In this document: positions 45,046 to 53,860 of the stretch, one piece after another | Position numbering within the stretch: the stretch's first letter is position 1 | Layout: the number at the start of each line of letters is the position of its first letter | Origin: Clostridium sp. SM-530-WT-3G | GTDB taxonomy: Bacteria; Bacillota; Clostridia; Clostridiales; Clostridiaceae | Reading direction: 5' to 3' | DNA: 64,000 nucleotides | Assembly (NCBI RefSeq): GCF_012843905.1 | Contig: NZ_JABAGC010000009.1 | Span: forward strand, 1 to 64,000 | Position numbers and translations under genes: made by a program | Notes under the pieces: generated by a model | Told to the model about the DNA's origin: nothing | Database searches by the model: none | The model's input: the letters and a program-made list of their open reading frames with translations, nothing else

Positions 45046-46659
45046 ATGGATATGTTAAAAACTATAATAGAACTCATGGGTGGACTTGGTTTATTTATTT
45101 ATGGTATGAAGCTCATGGGAGATGGACTTGAAAATGCAGCCGGAGAAAGCCTTAAACATATTTTGGAAAAAGTAACCAGTAATAAATTTATGGGAGTTGC
45201 AATTGGAGCTATTATAACTGCTATAATTCAAAGTAGCAGTGCAACTACAGTAATGGTAGTTGGTTTCGTTAATGCTGGTCTCATGAACTTATCTCAAGCT
45301 CTAGGAGTTATTATGGGTGCAAATATAGGTACTACTATAACTGCTCAACTTGTAGCTTTTAAATTAGATCAAATTGCTCCTATTTTTGTCTTTGTTGGTG
45401 CAGGTGTTGTAATGTTTGCAAAAGCAAAAGAAAGAATAGAAATAGGTAATATAATATTAGGTTTTGGTATTCTTTTTACTGGTATGGGTGCTATGACTAC
45501 TGCTATGGCTCCAATCGCTTCATCACCACTATTTACTCAAATTTTAATTTCTGTAGGCAATAATTGGATTATAGGTATTTTAACTGGTTTAGCACTTACT
45601 GCAATATTGCAAAGTTCTTCAGCAACTACTGGTATTCTTATAGCTCTTGCTTCAACTAACACAATAACTATAAACCTTGCTATTCCAATTCTCTTTGGTT
45701 GTAATATTGGAACTTGTGTAACAGCTCTAATTGCAAGCATAGGCACTAGTAAAACAGCCCATAAAGCAGCTCTCTTACATTTAATATTTAATGTAGCAGG
45801 AACTATAATCTTTATTCCTTTTATAGGATATCTATCAGCATTTGTAAAAACCACAAGTCCTGATATAAGCAGAGAAATAGCAAATGCTCATACTATTTTT
45901 AATATTACTAACACTGCTATACTTTTACCTTTCAGTTCCTATATAATAAAATTTGTTAATAAAGTTATTCCATCTGAAGACAAAATTGAAAGTATGGGAC
46001 CAAAATTTATTGATAATCGATTCTTAGAAACACCTGTAATAGCTGCTGGCCAAGTTATAAAAGAAACAATAAGAATGGCAAATAAAGCAAAGGAAAATGT
46101 TGAACTTGCGATGAAAGCATTTTTGACTAAAGATGAAGAATTAATAAAACAGGTTTATGAAAATGAAAAGTTGATAAATCTTTTAGAGGAATGTATCACC
46201 ACATATCTCGTTAAACTATCAAAATGTATTTTATCAGATAAGGAAAAAGTTATCGTTGCATCTACATTCCACATAATAATAGATATTGAAAGAATAGGTG
46301 ACCATGCTGAAAATATAGCTGACTTAGCTGTAGAAAATAAGAATAAAAAATTAAAATATAGCAGTGAAGCTTTAGATGAGCTTAATCAAATCTATAATTC
46401 TGTTATAGATGCTTTAAATATTTCAATAACAGCATATGCAACAAGAGATATTGAAAAAGCAAAAAGTATAATTAAAGTTGAAAATTTAATTGACTCTTAT
46501 CAAAAAGAATATCGAGAAAAGCATATTAAAAGGCTTTACGAAGGAAAATGCAATGCTTATGAAGGCGCAATATTCCTTGACTTAATAACTGATTTTGAAA
46601 GAATAGGTGACCATTCTACTAATATTGCTGAAAATGTAATTGAAAATTATATAGATTAA
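45046..46659 (+). CDS. Na/phosphate cotransporter with C-terminal PhoU domain (copy 2)
   Basis: This 537-residue paralogue of the gene at 34133-35803 has the same two QSS membrane repeats (IIQSSSATTVMVVGFVNAG near 65, ILQSSSATTG near 185) and a PhoU-like tail with two ERIGDHA/ERIGDHS motifs. The N-terminal 100 residues are nearly identical in pattern between the copies. AAAGGAG lies 8 bases before the ATG. Upstream PHO-box-like repeats suggest induction by phosphate limitation, whereas copy 1 has a different palindromic site, so the two may be used under different conditions. Confidence 0.9.
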   Translation: MDMLKTIIELMGGLGLFIYGMKLMGDGLENAAGESLKHILEKVTSNKFMGVAIGAIITAIIQSSSATTVMVVGFVNAGLMNLSQALGVIMGANIGTTITAQLVAFKLDQIAPIFVFVGAGVVMFAKAKERIEIGNIILGFGILFTGMGAMTTAMAPIASSPLFTQILISVGNNWIIGILTGLALTAILQSSSATTGILIALASTNTITINLAIPILFGCNIGTCVTALIASIGTSKTAHKAALLHLIFNVAGTIIFIPFIGYLSAFVKTTSPDISREIANAHTIFNITNTAILLPFSSYIIKFVNKVIPSEDKIESMGPKFIDNRFLETPVIAAGQVIKETIRMANKAKENVELAMKAFLTKDEELIKQVYENEKLINLLEECITTYLVKLSKCILSDKEKVIVASTFHIIIDIERIGDHAENIADLAVENKNKKLKYSSEALDELNQIYNSVIDALNISITAYATRDIEKAKSIIKVENLIDSYQKEYREKHIKRLYEGKCNAYEGAIFLDLITDFERIGDHSTNIAENVIENYID

Positions 46660-46668
46660 TATTTTTAT

Positions 46669-46706
46669 AAAAAACACTTCTATACAGCTTACAGAAGTGT
46701 TTTTTA
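46669..46706 (+). terminator. Terminator after the second Na/Pi symporter
   Basis: AAAAACACTTCT pairs with AGAAGTGTTTTT around a 13-base loop, 10 bases past the stop; A/T runs on both sides allow bidirectional action. Confidence 0.85.
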
Positions 46707-46739
46707 CAATTTTAAATATTTAACTTTCAAACATATTTT

Positions 46740-47225
46740 CTATGATGCATCATGAAGTTTCTCTATTAAAATATCCCTCTCATTCTCCGCTTTAATTTTT
46801 CCAAATATAGTTTTTAATATTAACATTCTTAAATCATCAGATAAATTCTCTAAATTTTCTAATACTCCATTCTTATCTCTCTTTAGAATATCGTTTACAA
46901 TACTAGTTAAAACAATTTCACTACTATTATTATCAAGACTTTCTTCAAAGCATCTTCGTATAATCCAGTTATTATTTTTACTTCCAAGTATTATTTGAAG
47001 TATATCTAATGTATCTACTGTTGATACTCCATATTTTTTAATTATATCTAATATTTTTATAAGCCCACTATTAATAGCAATTATATCAGTGTTTTGTTTT
47101 ATTCCAGCAAAATCAGCTATATATCCAGCATCCTTTACTATTGAGTTTCTTAAGTAGTCTTTATTACTTATATCCACTTTCTTTTTTAAATTATCATATA
47201 AAAGATTTATTACATATAAAATCAT
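46740..47225 (-). CDS. Hypothetical helical protein
   Basis: I do not recognise this 161-residue protein. It is predicted almost entirely alpha-helical, with repeated units of 35-40 residues (NSGLIKILDIIKKYG, NNNWIIRRCFEESLDN, SDDLRMLILKTIFG) that resemble HEAT-like repeats. No membrane segment or catalytic motif is seen. GGAGG lies 6 bases before the ATG. It is convergent with the Na/Pi symporter and stands alone. Confidence 0.5.
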   Translation of the reverse strand: MILYVINLLYDNLKKKVDISNKDYLRNSIVKDAGYIADFAGIKQNTDIIAINSGLIKILDIIKKYGVSTVDTLDILQIILGSKNNNWIIRRCFEESLDNNSSEIVLTSIVNDILKRDKNGVLENLENLSDDLRMLILKTIFGKIKAENERDILIEKLHDAS

Positions 47226-47352
47226 CTCGTTCCTCCACCATACTCTTTATTAAAACCTTTTCATAAATTTCAAAAATTGAATCGATATTTATATCTTTGA
47301 TTATATAATAAATAATAAAAACTTTAAAGTTAAAGTTTTAAATTTTAATGAA

Positions 47353-47402
47353 TAAAAAATCACCAATCATAACATAATAAATATGATACGATTAGTGATT
47401 TT
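47353..47402 (-). terminator. Terminator after the NlpC/P60 gene
   Basis: AAAAATCAC.AATC pairs with GATT.GTGATTTTT; the minus strand then reads TTTTTTATT. It is 28 bases past the stop. Confidence 0.75.
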
Positions 47403-47429
47403 ATACCGTAAAATTTAACATACAGAAAA

Positions 47430-48482
47430 TTACTGATTGTCAGTTCTGTTTAATACTCTTCCAGAATATTTCATATTGGATGTGCTTAACTGACTTATTT
47501 TTATTACATCACCTGTATGTGGAGCATGAATAAACATATCATTTCCTATATACATTCCAACGTGTGTTGAGTTTGATTGATGATTAAAAACTAAATCTCC
47601 TGGTTTTATTTCAGCTATTGATATTGGTTGACAATAGCTTTGTTGATCCTGAGATACTCTAGGTAGAGTTATTCCATGTGCTGCAAATATATACTGCATA
47701 TATCCAGAACAATCAAAACCTGCTGGAGTTGTTCCTCCCCATAAATAAGGTATTCCTAAATACTTTTGTGCTTCAGTTATTAATGCCTTTGCATCTTCCG
47801 ACATATCAGAAGGTAATGTTATAGGCACTATATTGCTCGTACTTAAATCTAATAAATCACTGTTAGCTTTTATGTAATCTAAAAGCTTAGCTTTATCATC
47901 TTCTAATTTTTTAATTTCTGCTTCTAATATGTCTTTGCTTTTTTGAAGTTCATTATTCTCTTTTTCAATTTTGCCTTTTATGTTTGTAAGATTTTGTTTT
48001 GCATTTTTTGCTTCATTTATAAGTTTTTTATCTGTTGTACATATTTGATTTATCAGTTTTACTTTTTGTATAGCTTCTAAAATATTATCTGAACTTAAGA
48101 TTACATCTATATACTTTAATATAGATGTTTCAAGACCACCAGTCACTTGTATTTGCTTTATTCTTTCCCTTAACGCCTTGTCCTTTTCTTCAATATTCTC
48201 TTCTGCAGCATTTATTGATGCTTCATTTTCTTTTATTTCCTCTTCTTTTTGTGCTATCTGATCCTTAAGTTCATTTAATTTTGTCATTTTGTATTCAATT
48301 TTACTATCATAATCCTGTATATTTTCAACTACCTTTTCAATATTCAAATTATTATTTTCAGAAACAGCACTTGTAACCTCCTGATTATCATATGGCTCTG
48401 CAAATGCTGGCAATGCACTAGTTGTAGTAATAGTCATAATTGTTAAAGCAGCTACTAGTGTATTTATACATTTCCTTTTCAT
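47430..48482 (-). CDS. Secreted coiled-coil NlpC/P60 peptidoglycan endopeptidase
   Basis: This 350-residue protein has a signal peptide ending near AFA (about 28), a long coiled coil at about 45-205 with a central QVTGG break as in CwlO/PcsB proteins, and a C-terminal NlpC/P60 domain at about 230-348. Its catalytic Cys lies in GFDCSGYMQY (about 258), His in STHVGMYIG (about 306) and the polar third residue in HAPH. It cuts peptidoglycan stem peptides, probably controlled by FtsEX-like partners through the coiled coil. AAGGAG lies 6 bases before the ATG. Confidence 0.9.
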   Translation of the reverse strand: MKRKCINTLVAALTIMTITTTSALPAFAEPYDNQEVTSAVSENNNLNIEKVVENIQDYDSKIEYKMTKLNELKDQIAQKEEEIKENEASINAAEENIEEKDKALRERIKQIQVTGGLETSILKYIDVILSSDNILEAIQKVKLINQICTTDKKLINEAKNAKQNLTNIKGKIEKENNELQKSKDILEAEIKKLEDDKAKLLDYIKANSDLLDLSTSNIVPITLPSDMSEDAKALITEAQKYLGIPYLWGGTTPAGFDCSGYMQYIFAAHGITLPRVSQDQQSYCQPISIAEIKPGDLVFNHQSNSTHVGMYIGNDMFIHAPHTGDVIKISQLSTSNMKYSGRVLNRTDNQ

Positions 48483-48761
48483 TTTTGGCTCCTTCTTTTT
48501 TAGAAACTCTAAATTAGTCTCTATTTTTTTGAATTATAATAACATATTTATAATTACTATTCTATCTGTATTTTACTTTAAAATTATTATATTAAATTCT
48601 ATTTTTAAAGTGATTTGTAATTATTATACTTATATTATATCAATTCAATTCTTTTCAATCAAATATAATACCGTTTTATATTATTAAGAAAATATTACAT
48701 TAGTATTACTTTATAACTAAACCTTATAAATTTAGTATAAAAAAGTAAATTCAAAACATAT
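48483..48761. other. Promoter region of the NlpC/P60 gene
   Basis: This is 279 bases of AT-rich DNA with several TATAAT-like hexamers but no clear -35 partner, ORF or structured RNA. The prs terminator follows. Confidence 0.35.
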
Positions 48762-48802
48762 AAAAAAATCTCTCATAGTAAAAATTACTATGAGAGATTT
48801 TT
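48762..48802 (-). terminator. Terminator of prs
   Basis: AAAAATCTCTCATAGTA and TACTATGAGAGATTTTT form a 17-bp perfect stem with a 5-base loop, flanked by A and T runs, 13 bases past the stop. Confidence 0.9.
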
Positions 48803-48815
48803 ATATGTTTAAGTA

Positions 48816-49907
48816 TTATTCATTTAATAAATTATGTATAACTCTTGTAGCATCCATATATTTTGCTATAGATTTTCCATAGTTTAATCTATTTATTATT
48901 CTTGCAGAAAGTTCTGATAAATCCACAGAATTAAACCATGGTGCAGCTAAAAGTTGTGGAGATGTATATGTTAAGTTTGTGCAGTAAATTCCTGAAAGAA
49001 TTCCTTCCTCATAGAATTTATTGAATTTTTCAATACCTTCTGTAAAGAATCCAAATGTAGCAGCAACATATACATGCTTAGCATTTCTTTTCTTTAATTC
49101 TTTTGCTATATCAAGTACAGACTCTCCTGACGCTATCATATCATCAACAATTAATACATCTTTACCTTCAACATCTCTTCCCATATATTCGTGTTGAACT
49201 ATTGGGTTTTTACCATTTACTATTGTTGAATGGTCTCTTCTCTTATAGAATAAACCAACGTCTACTCCTAAAGCTCCAGCATAATATATTGCTCTATCCA
49301 TAGCTCCAGTGTCTGGGCTAATAACAAGTAATTTTTCTTTATCTAATTTTACGTCTTTTTCATTAGATACAAACGCTTTAACCATATCAAAAGTTGGATA
49401 TATATTTTCGAATGATAATAATGGAATTGCATTTTGGATGTTTGGATCATGAACATCAAATGTAATTATTTCATCTACACCTAATCTTTCTAATTCTTGA
49501 AGTGCTAAAGCACAGTCAAGTGATTCTCTTCCTTTACGACGGTGTTGTCTTGATTCATATAATAAAGGCATGATAACTGTAATTCTAGCAGCTTTACCTC
49601 TTATAGCAGCAACAGTTCTCTTTATATCTTGGAAGTGTTCGTCTGGACCTTTATGACTTACCATTCCAAACATCTTATATGTACAGCTGTAATTTCCTAC
49701 ATCACATAATATATATATGTCTCTTCCTCTTACTGTTTCTGAGATCTTAACCTTACCTTCACCATTTGAAAATCTTATTTCATCTAATGGAATTAAGTAT
49801 GACTCTTTGTGTCCTCTTCTTTCTCTTATATGCTTATCAATAGCATTTCCTAATTCAATACAGCTTTCTAACGCTATGATTCCAAGTTCATGATTTAATT
49901 CAGTCAT
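48816..49907 (-). CDS. prs: Ribose-phosphate diphosphokinase, long divergent type
   Basis: This 363-residue PRPP synthase makes phosphoribosyl diphosphate from ribose 5-phosphate and ATP for purine, pyrimidine, His and Trp synthesis. Visible are MPLLYESRQHRR, DVHDPNIQNA, the catalytic flexible loop FYKRRDHS (about 220) and the PRPP loop VDDMIASGES (about 252-261). It is some 45 residues longer than the usual 315-320, with an N-terminal extension and altered early motifs, so it may be the second, divergent copy found in many clostridia. GGGGAG lies 6 bases before the ATG. Monocistronic. Confidence 0.88.
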   Translation of the reverse strand: MTELNHELGIIALESCIELGNAIDKHIRERRGHKESYLIPLDEIRFSNGEGKVKISETVRGRDIYILCDVGNYSCTYKMFGMVSHKGPDEHFQDIKRTVAAIRGKAARITVIMPLLYESRQHRRKGRESLDCALALQELERLGVDEIITFDVHDPNIQNAIPLLSFENIYPTFDMVKAFVSNEKDVKLDKEKLLVISPDTGAMDRAIYYAGALGVDVGLFYKRRDHSTIVNGKNPIVQHEYMGRDVEGKDVLIVDDMIASGESVLDIAKELKKRNAKHVYVAATFGFFTEGIEKFNKFYEEGILSGIYCTNLTYTSPQLLAAPWFNSVDLSELSARIINRLNYGKSIAKYMDATRVIHNLLNE

Positions 49908-50107
49908 TTGTGTCTCCCCTTTTTAAATTATATTAATAAGAATTCTACTTTTAGAATACACTCAAACATTATCAGTATATACTAAAAATAAGAATTTATA
50001 AACAACTTATTAAAAATTTTTTTAAACATTATATATTTTTTCCAAATAATAGCATTTTTTATTGATTTAAAGATTAGTTTCGTAGATTTCCTCAAAATAT
50101 TTATCAG

Positions 50108-51865
50108 TTATAATCGTAATAAAATTTCATTTATTAAACTACTAACCTTAATTCTCTCTTCATATACCCAATTCACATCAAATGTCAAATTGAATATCTT
50201 AGAAAATGAATAATACATATTTACCTTTTGATAATATATTTCCAAATCATCAAGATTTCCATTGTAGCACTCAGGCTTAAACAATTCTTTTTGTTTGTTT
50301 ACAAATAATTCATCTACATAATCAAGAAATGTATCCATTAAAGCATCACTCTTAACATCAAATGGAACCTTAAGTAAATCCCACTCTATTTCTTGAGTAA
50401 GTTTATATTTTTTTATCTTTTCTAAAATATAAAGATATTCACTTATATCCATTTTTCTATAATAATCTAGTTTTTCTTCTCTAGTACTCCACAAAGCAAG
50501 CTTTTCATTTAAAGGAAGCCCTTTAATATTTAAAATTGCTTCTGATGGCCCTATAACAGCTTCTCTTATAGTAGGGTCTTCACTTTCTATTTTTTCTTTT
50601 ATTATATGTGCATTACCACCAACAGAAGCAACATATCCTGTATCATATATTCCGATTCTTCCTGCTCTGCCTGCTACTTGTTTAACTTCCTGAGAGGTAA
50701 GTTCCCTTAATTCTTCACCATCAAATTTTCTTATTGTCATAAATATTATTCTTCTTATAGGAAGATTAACTCCCATACCTATTGCATCTGTAGTAACAAG
50801 TACTTTTGTTTTTTTAGTTATAAATTCCTCATACTGCATTTTTCTTACTTCTGGTGGAAGATCTCCATATATTACACTTGCTTTTATTCCTTTTTCTGAA
50901 AGTTCTTCTGCAATTTCAAGCACTCTTTTTTTAGAAAATATAACTATTGCATCACCTTCGGCAATGTCATTATAGCTGAAGTTTTTATCTTCTACTATAA
51001 GGGGTATATTTCTTTTATATTCTTTTATACTATATTCGTCTTTACAATCGCTTATAATTTCTTCTAGTATCTCTCTGCTGTTTAAAGCTCCACATATATG
51101 AATTTCATCACATTGTAAACCTAATACTGCTTTACTCCAAGACATTCCTCTAAATGAATCACTTATCATTTGTATTTCATCTATTACTGCAACATCATAA
51201 TGTTCTTTTAAATTTACTTTTTCAATTGTACATGACGTATGAGTGGAACCAGGTTTTATTATTTCTTCTTCACCTGTAAGCAAATCGCATACTATCCCTT
51301 CATTATTAAGTCTTTCATAATTCTCTAATGCTAGAATTCTAAGCGGTGATAGATATACTCCATTCTTTGCTGTTTTCAATCTTTCTATAGCATTATGAGT
51401 TTTACCTGTATTAGTATCTCCTAAATGAATAAAAAACTTTCTTTTCATAGATCTTGCTCTAGAATATTCATCTTTAGGATTTAGTGGAAAATTTTCTTCA
51501 AATTCTTTACTTATTAATTTAGGTATATGCATCTTTGTTAGAACTGTCATAAATCCTGAATTTAAAAATGAATTATAATTTCCACGCACAACTTCATAAA
51601 AATCAAAATCTGTATTGTTCTTTTTATTATAATCTTCTAGCATCCTCTTAGATACATATTCTAATAGTTCTTCATATCGTTCAACAACAGTTTCGTATTC
51701 CTTAAGTCCACATTCTTTTAATTCCTTTAGACTTCTAAGCTTTTTACGTATTGAACTTTCATGCTCTAAAAGTGCTCCGCTCTTTGAATGTTCTACTATC
51801 TCTTCAATATTATTTATCTGACTTTTGTACTTTTTAAATTCTCTTATTGCAGCATTTTTTTTCAA
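50108..51865 (-). CDS. SUV3-like ATP-dependent RNA helicase
   Basis: This 585-residue superfamily 2 helicase has Walker A GDTNTGKT (about 147-154), motif Ia YLSPLRILA, Walker B VIDEIQMI (about 225), and the C-terminal motifs TDAIGMGVNLP and QVAGRAGRIG. The DEIQ box and gene order of motifs match the mitochondrial SUV3 family. Residues 1-140 are a helical extension. It likely unwinds structured RNA during decay. The start is TTG, chosen because GGAGG lies 7 bases upstream and no ATG fits. Monocistronic. Confidence 0.85.
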   Translation of the reverse strand: MKKNAAIREFKKYKSQINNIEEIVEHSKSGALLEHESSIRKKLRSLKELKECGLKEYETVVERYEELLEYVSKRMLEDYNKKNNTDFDFYEVVRGNYNSFLNSGFMTVLTKMHIPKLISKEFEENFPLNPKDEYSRARSMKRKFFIHLGDTNTGKTHNAIERLKTAKNGVYLSPLRILALENYERLNNEGIVCDLLTGEEEIIKPGSTHTSCTIEKVNLKEHYDVAVIDEIQMISDSFRGMSWSKAVLGLQCDEIHICGALNSREILEEIISDCKDEYSIKEYKRNIPLIVEDKNFSYNDIAEGDAIVIFSKKRVLEIAEELSEKGIKASVIYGDLPPEVRKMQYEEFITKKTKVLVTTDAIGMGVNLPIRRIIFMTIRKFDGEELRELTSQEVKQVAGRAGRIGIYDTGYVASVGGNAHIIKEKIESEDPTIREAVIGPSEAILNIKGLPLNEKLALWSTREEKLDYYRKMDISEYLYILEKIKKYKLTQEIEWDLLKVPFDVKSDALMDTFLDYVDELFVNKQKELFKPECYNGNLDDLEIYYQKVNMYYSFSKIFNLTFDVNWVYEERIKVSSLINEILLRL

Positions 51866-52072
51866 ATCAAGACCTCCGTTTAATTGCCTATATCACATAA
51901 AATTATTTTGCCACTAAAATATTATTTTATAATATAAGTTTAAAATATATTTTAACCAATTTAACTCTAATTATTAATTATAATAATTATTACTACTTTC
52001 CACTATAATAAAAATATCAACATTGTCATAAGTGACAACTATAAAAATATCATCTTTTCCTTATATAAATAA

Positions 52073-52112
52073 AAACCCTAGAAAAACACTATATTCAGTT
52101 TTTCTAGGGTTT
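52073..52112 (-). terminator. Terminator after the Nudix-like gene
   Basis: AAACCCTAGAAAAAC and GTTTTTCTAGGGTTT form a 15-bp perfect stem with a 10-base loop, 21 bases past the stop. Confidence 0.88.
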
Positions 52113-52132
52113 AAATACACTAACTGTTCAGA

Positions 52133-52513
52133 TTATCTAGCAGCAAAGTCTGCTAGTATAGTCTTATCTATATCTTCAAACTCATATTCATCTATCTCTT
52201 TTATATTTATCCACTTAGCTTCATCATAAGATTTATCTAAAACAAATCTTCCTTTAAGGTTACCAATTAATACCTTCAAGCCTTCTTCTTCATTTATTTC
52301 ATATTCTTTAAATTCTTCAAGGTCAAAAACTATTGTCTTTAAAATTTTATTACATGCTTTATTTACGCATTTTTCAAAGCTTTCTTTTCCTCTAAGTTTT
52401 TGGTTTACTAAAGACCATTTACCTATTTCGCCCTTTTTAACTTTCTTTTTTAAAACTAGAATATTATTAAAATCATCTTTTAATATTAATGTGCAAGCAG
52501 TAATTTTCATCAT
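52133..52513 (-). CDS. Nudix-fold protein with degenerate catalytic box
   Basis: This 126-residue protein begins like a Nudix hydrolase (ITACTLILKDDFNNILVLKK) and ends with the family's YDEAKWINIKEID strand and helix. Where the GxxxxxExxxxxxxREUxEExGU box should be, it reads GKESFEKCVNKACNKIL, keeping the first Gly and Glu but lacking the REUxEE metal ligands. Hydrolase activity is therefore unlikely; a binding role is possible. AAGGAG lies 6 bases before the first ATG. Confidence 0.7.
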   Translation of the reverse strand: MMKITACTLILKDDFNNILVLKKKVKKGEIGKWSLVNQKLRGKESFEKCVNKACNKILKTIVFDLEEFKEYEINEEEGLKVLIGNLKGRFVLDKSYDEAKWINIKEIDEYEFEDIDKTILADFAAR

Positions 52514-52679
52514 TTAATTCTCCTTAGCTTTCAAAATTATGTTAAATCAAATACCACATATATGCATATTATACATTAAAACTATATATTTTAAAATAGT
52601 TTTTCATTTTAAAATATTTATTCTATTATGTAACATTGTTATGTATAAATCATAATATGGTGTATAAGGAGGCAGTGCT

Positions 52680-53726
52680 ATGTCAAAAAAATTAAAAATT
52701 ATAATATGTTTGCTTTCACTATCTCTTTCTTTTTCTCTTCTTTACCTTTATATAACAAATAAGCATGTAGTTAATCAAATAAATACTAATGTGAGCCTTA
52801 GAGAAAAAGTACTTCAAATTGATGAATTTAAATCAAATATCACAAATATGTCCTCCATGACCAATTATTATATAATAACCCAAAAAGAAAGCTATAGAGC
52901 CGAATATAACAAGAATTTCACTTCAGCCCTTGCTAATATAAATGAATTATATGATTCAAATTATATTACAAAAGAGGATAAGGTATCATTAGAAGATGGA
53001 TTAAATAAATACAATGATTTAACCAATAAATTTATTTTTATTAACAGAGGTACACCCCTTCCAATTACGGAAGACAATAAAAATACTTTTTTAAGACTAA
53101 ATGATATAAAATCTAATTTAATGCAAGATACTTCTGATGTTCTAGCCAGAAATATAGAAATAAGTAATTCAAATTCAGGAACAGTTATAAATTTAGTTGA
53201 TAATCAAAATAGCCTCATTCAAATAATAGGTGGATTTATAACAATGATATTATTATCACCTTTATACTTTCTCAAAAAGAATTCAACCATAATTACAGAT
53301 CTTATTAAAAGATTTGTATCAAACCACTTAAAAAAAGACAAGGTTTCTTCTACTATTAGTGAGGAGAAAAAAAATAATGATATAATAAAATGTGATGATA
53401 AATTAATTGAATGCATAAATTCTGGTTATTTAAATAACCTAGAAACACTTCTTACAGAACGAGAATTAATGATTTCAAATCTAAAAATAATATATTCTCA
53501 TAATAAATATATGAAAGAAGAATGGATGAAATCAAAGGAATCTTTAGATTCAATTGAGCATGATCTCATTGATTTAAAAAAACAATTAAATCATTTAATG
53601 AACAAATCAGATATACCTTACGAAGAGATAAATGTATTAGAAAATAAATTACTAAAAATCCGATTTTTATTAGAAAAACTTCCTGAATATCATGAATTTA
53701 TAATGAAACTTACCGAAAAGTACTAA
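52680..53726 (+). CDS. Membrane protein with CHASE3-like sensor domain
   Basis: This 348-residue protein has an N-terminal membrane helix (IIICLLSLSLSFSLLYLYI), an external four-helix-bundle region (about 30-175) with spacing like CHASE3 sensors, a second membrane helix (IIGGFITMILLSPLYF) at about 180-197, and a cytoplasmic region with a coiled coil at about 270-345. There is no kinase, methyl-accepting, GGDEF or HAMP motif, so it is a sensor-like protein without a recognisable output. AAGGAGG lies 7 bases before the ATG. Function unknown. Confidence 0.65.
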   Translation: MSKKLKIIICLLSLSLSFSLLYLYITNKHVVNQINTNVSLREKVLQIDEFKSNITNMSSMTNYYIITQKESYRAEYNKNFTSALANINELYDSNYITKEDKVSLEDGLNKYNDLTNKFIFINRGTPLPITEDNKNTFLRLNDIKSNLMQDTSDVLARNIEISNSNSGTVINLVDNQNSLIQIIGGFITMILLSPLYFLKKNSTIITDLIKRFVSNHLKKDKVSSTISEEKKNNDIIKCDDKLIECINSGYLNNLETLLTERELMISNLKIIYSHNKYMKEEWMKSKESLDSIEHDLIDLKKQLNHLMNKSDIPYEEINVLENKLLKIRFLLEKLPEYHEFIMKLTEKY

Positions 53727-53738
53727 AAATCATAGTTT

Positions 53739-53772
53739 AAAAAGCAACGCGTACAGTGCGCTGCTTTTTTTT
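53739..53772 (+). terminator. Terminator of the CHASE3-like gene
   Basis: AAAAAGCA.CGC pairs with GCG.TGCTTTTT, followed by TTT, 13 bases past the stop. Confidence 0.85.
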
Positions 53773-53810
53773 CAACAAACTAATACAATCTATTTATAGT
53801 ATTTAAGCTG

Positions 53811-53860
53811 CATAGTTCTTAATTACACTAAAGTTCATAGTTCCTAATCATGCTAAAGTG
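53811..53860. repeat. 25-bp tandem duplication across the pepT stop codon
   Basis: Two adjacent 25-base units (CATAGTTC and onward to CTAAAGT) differ at about five positions. The unit at 53836-53860 contains the last codons and stop of pepT; the other copy lies outside the gene. Confidence 0.7.
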
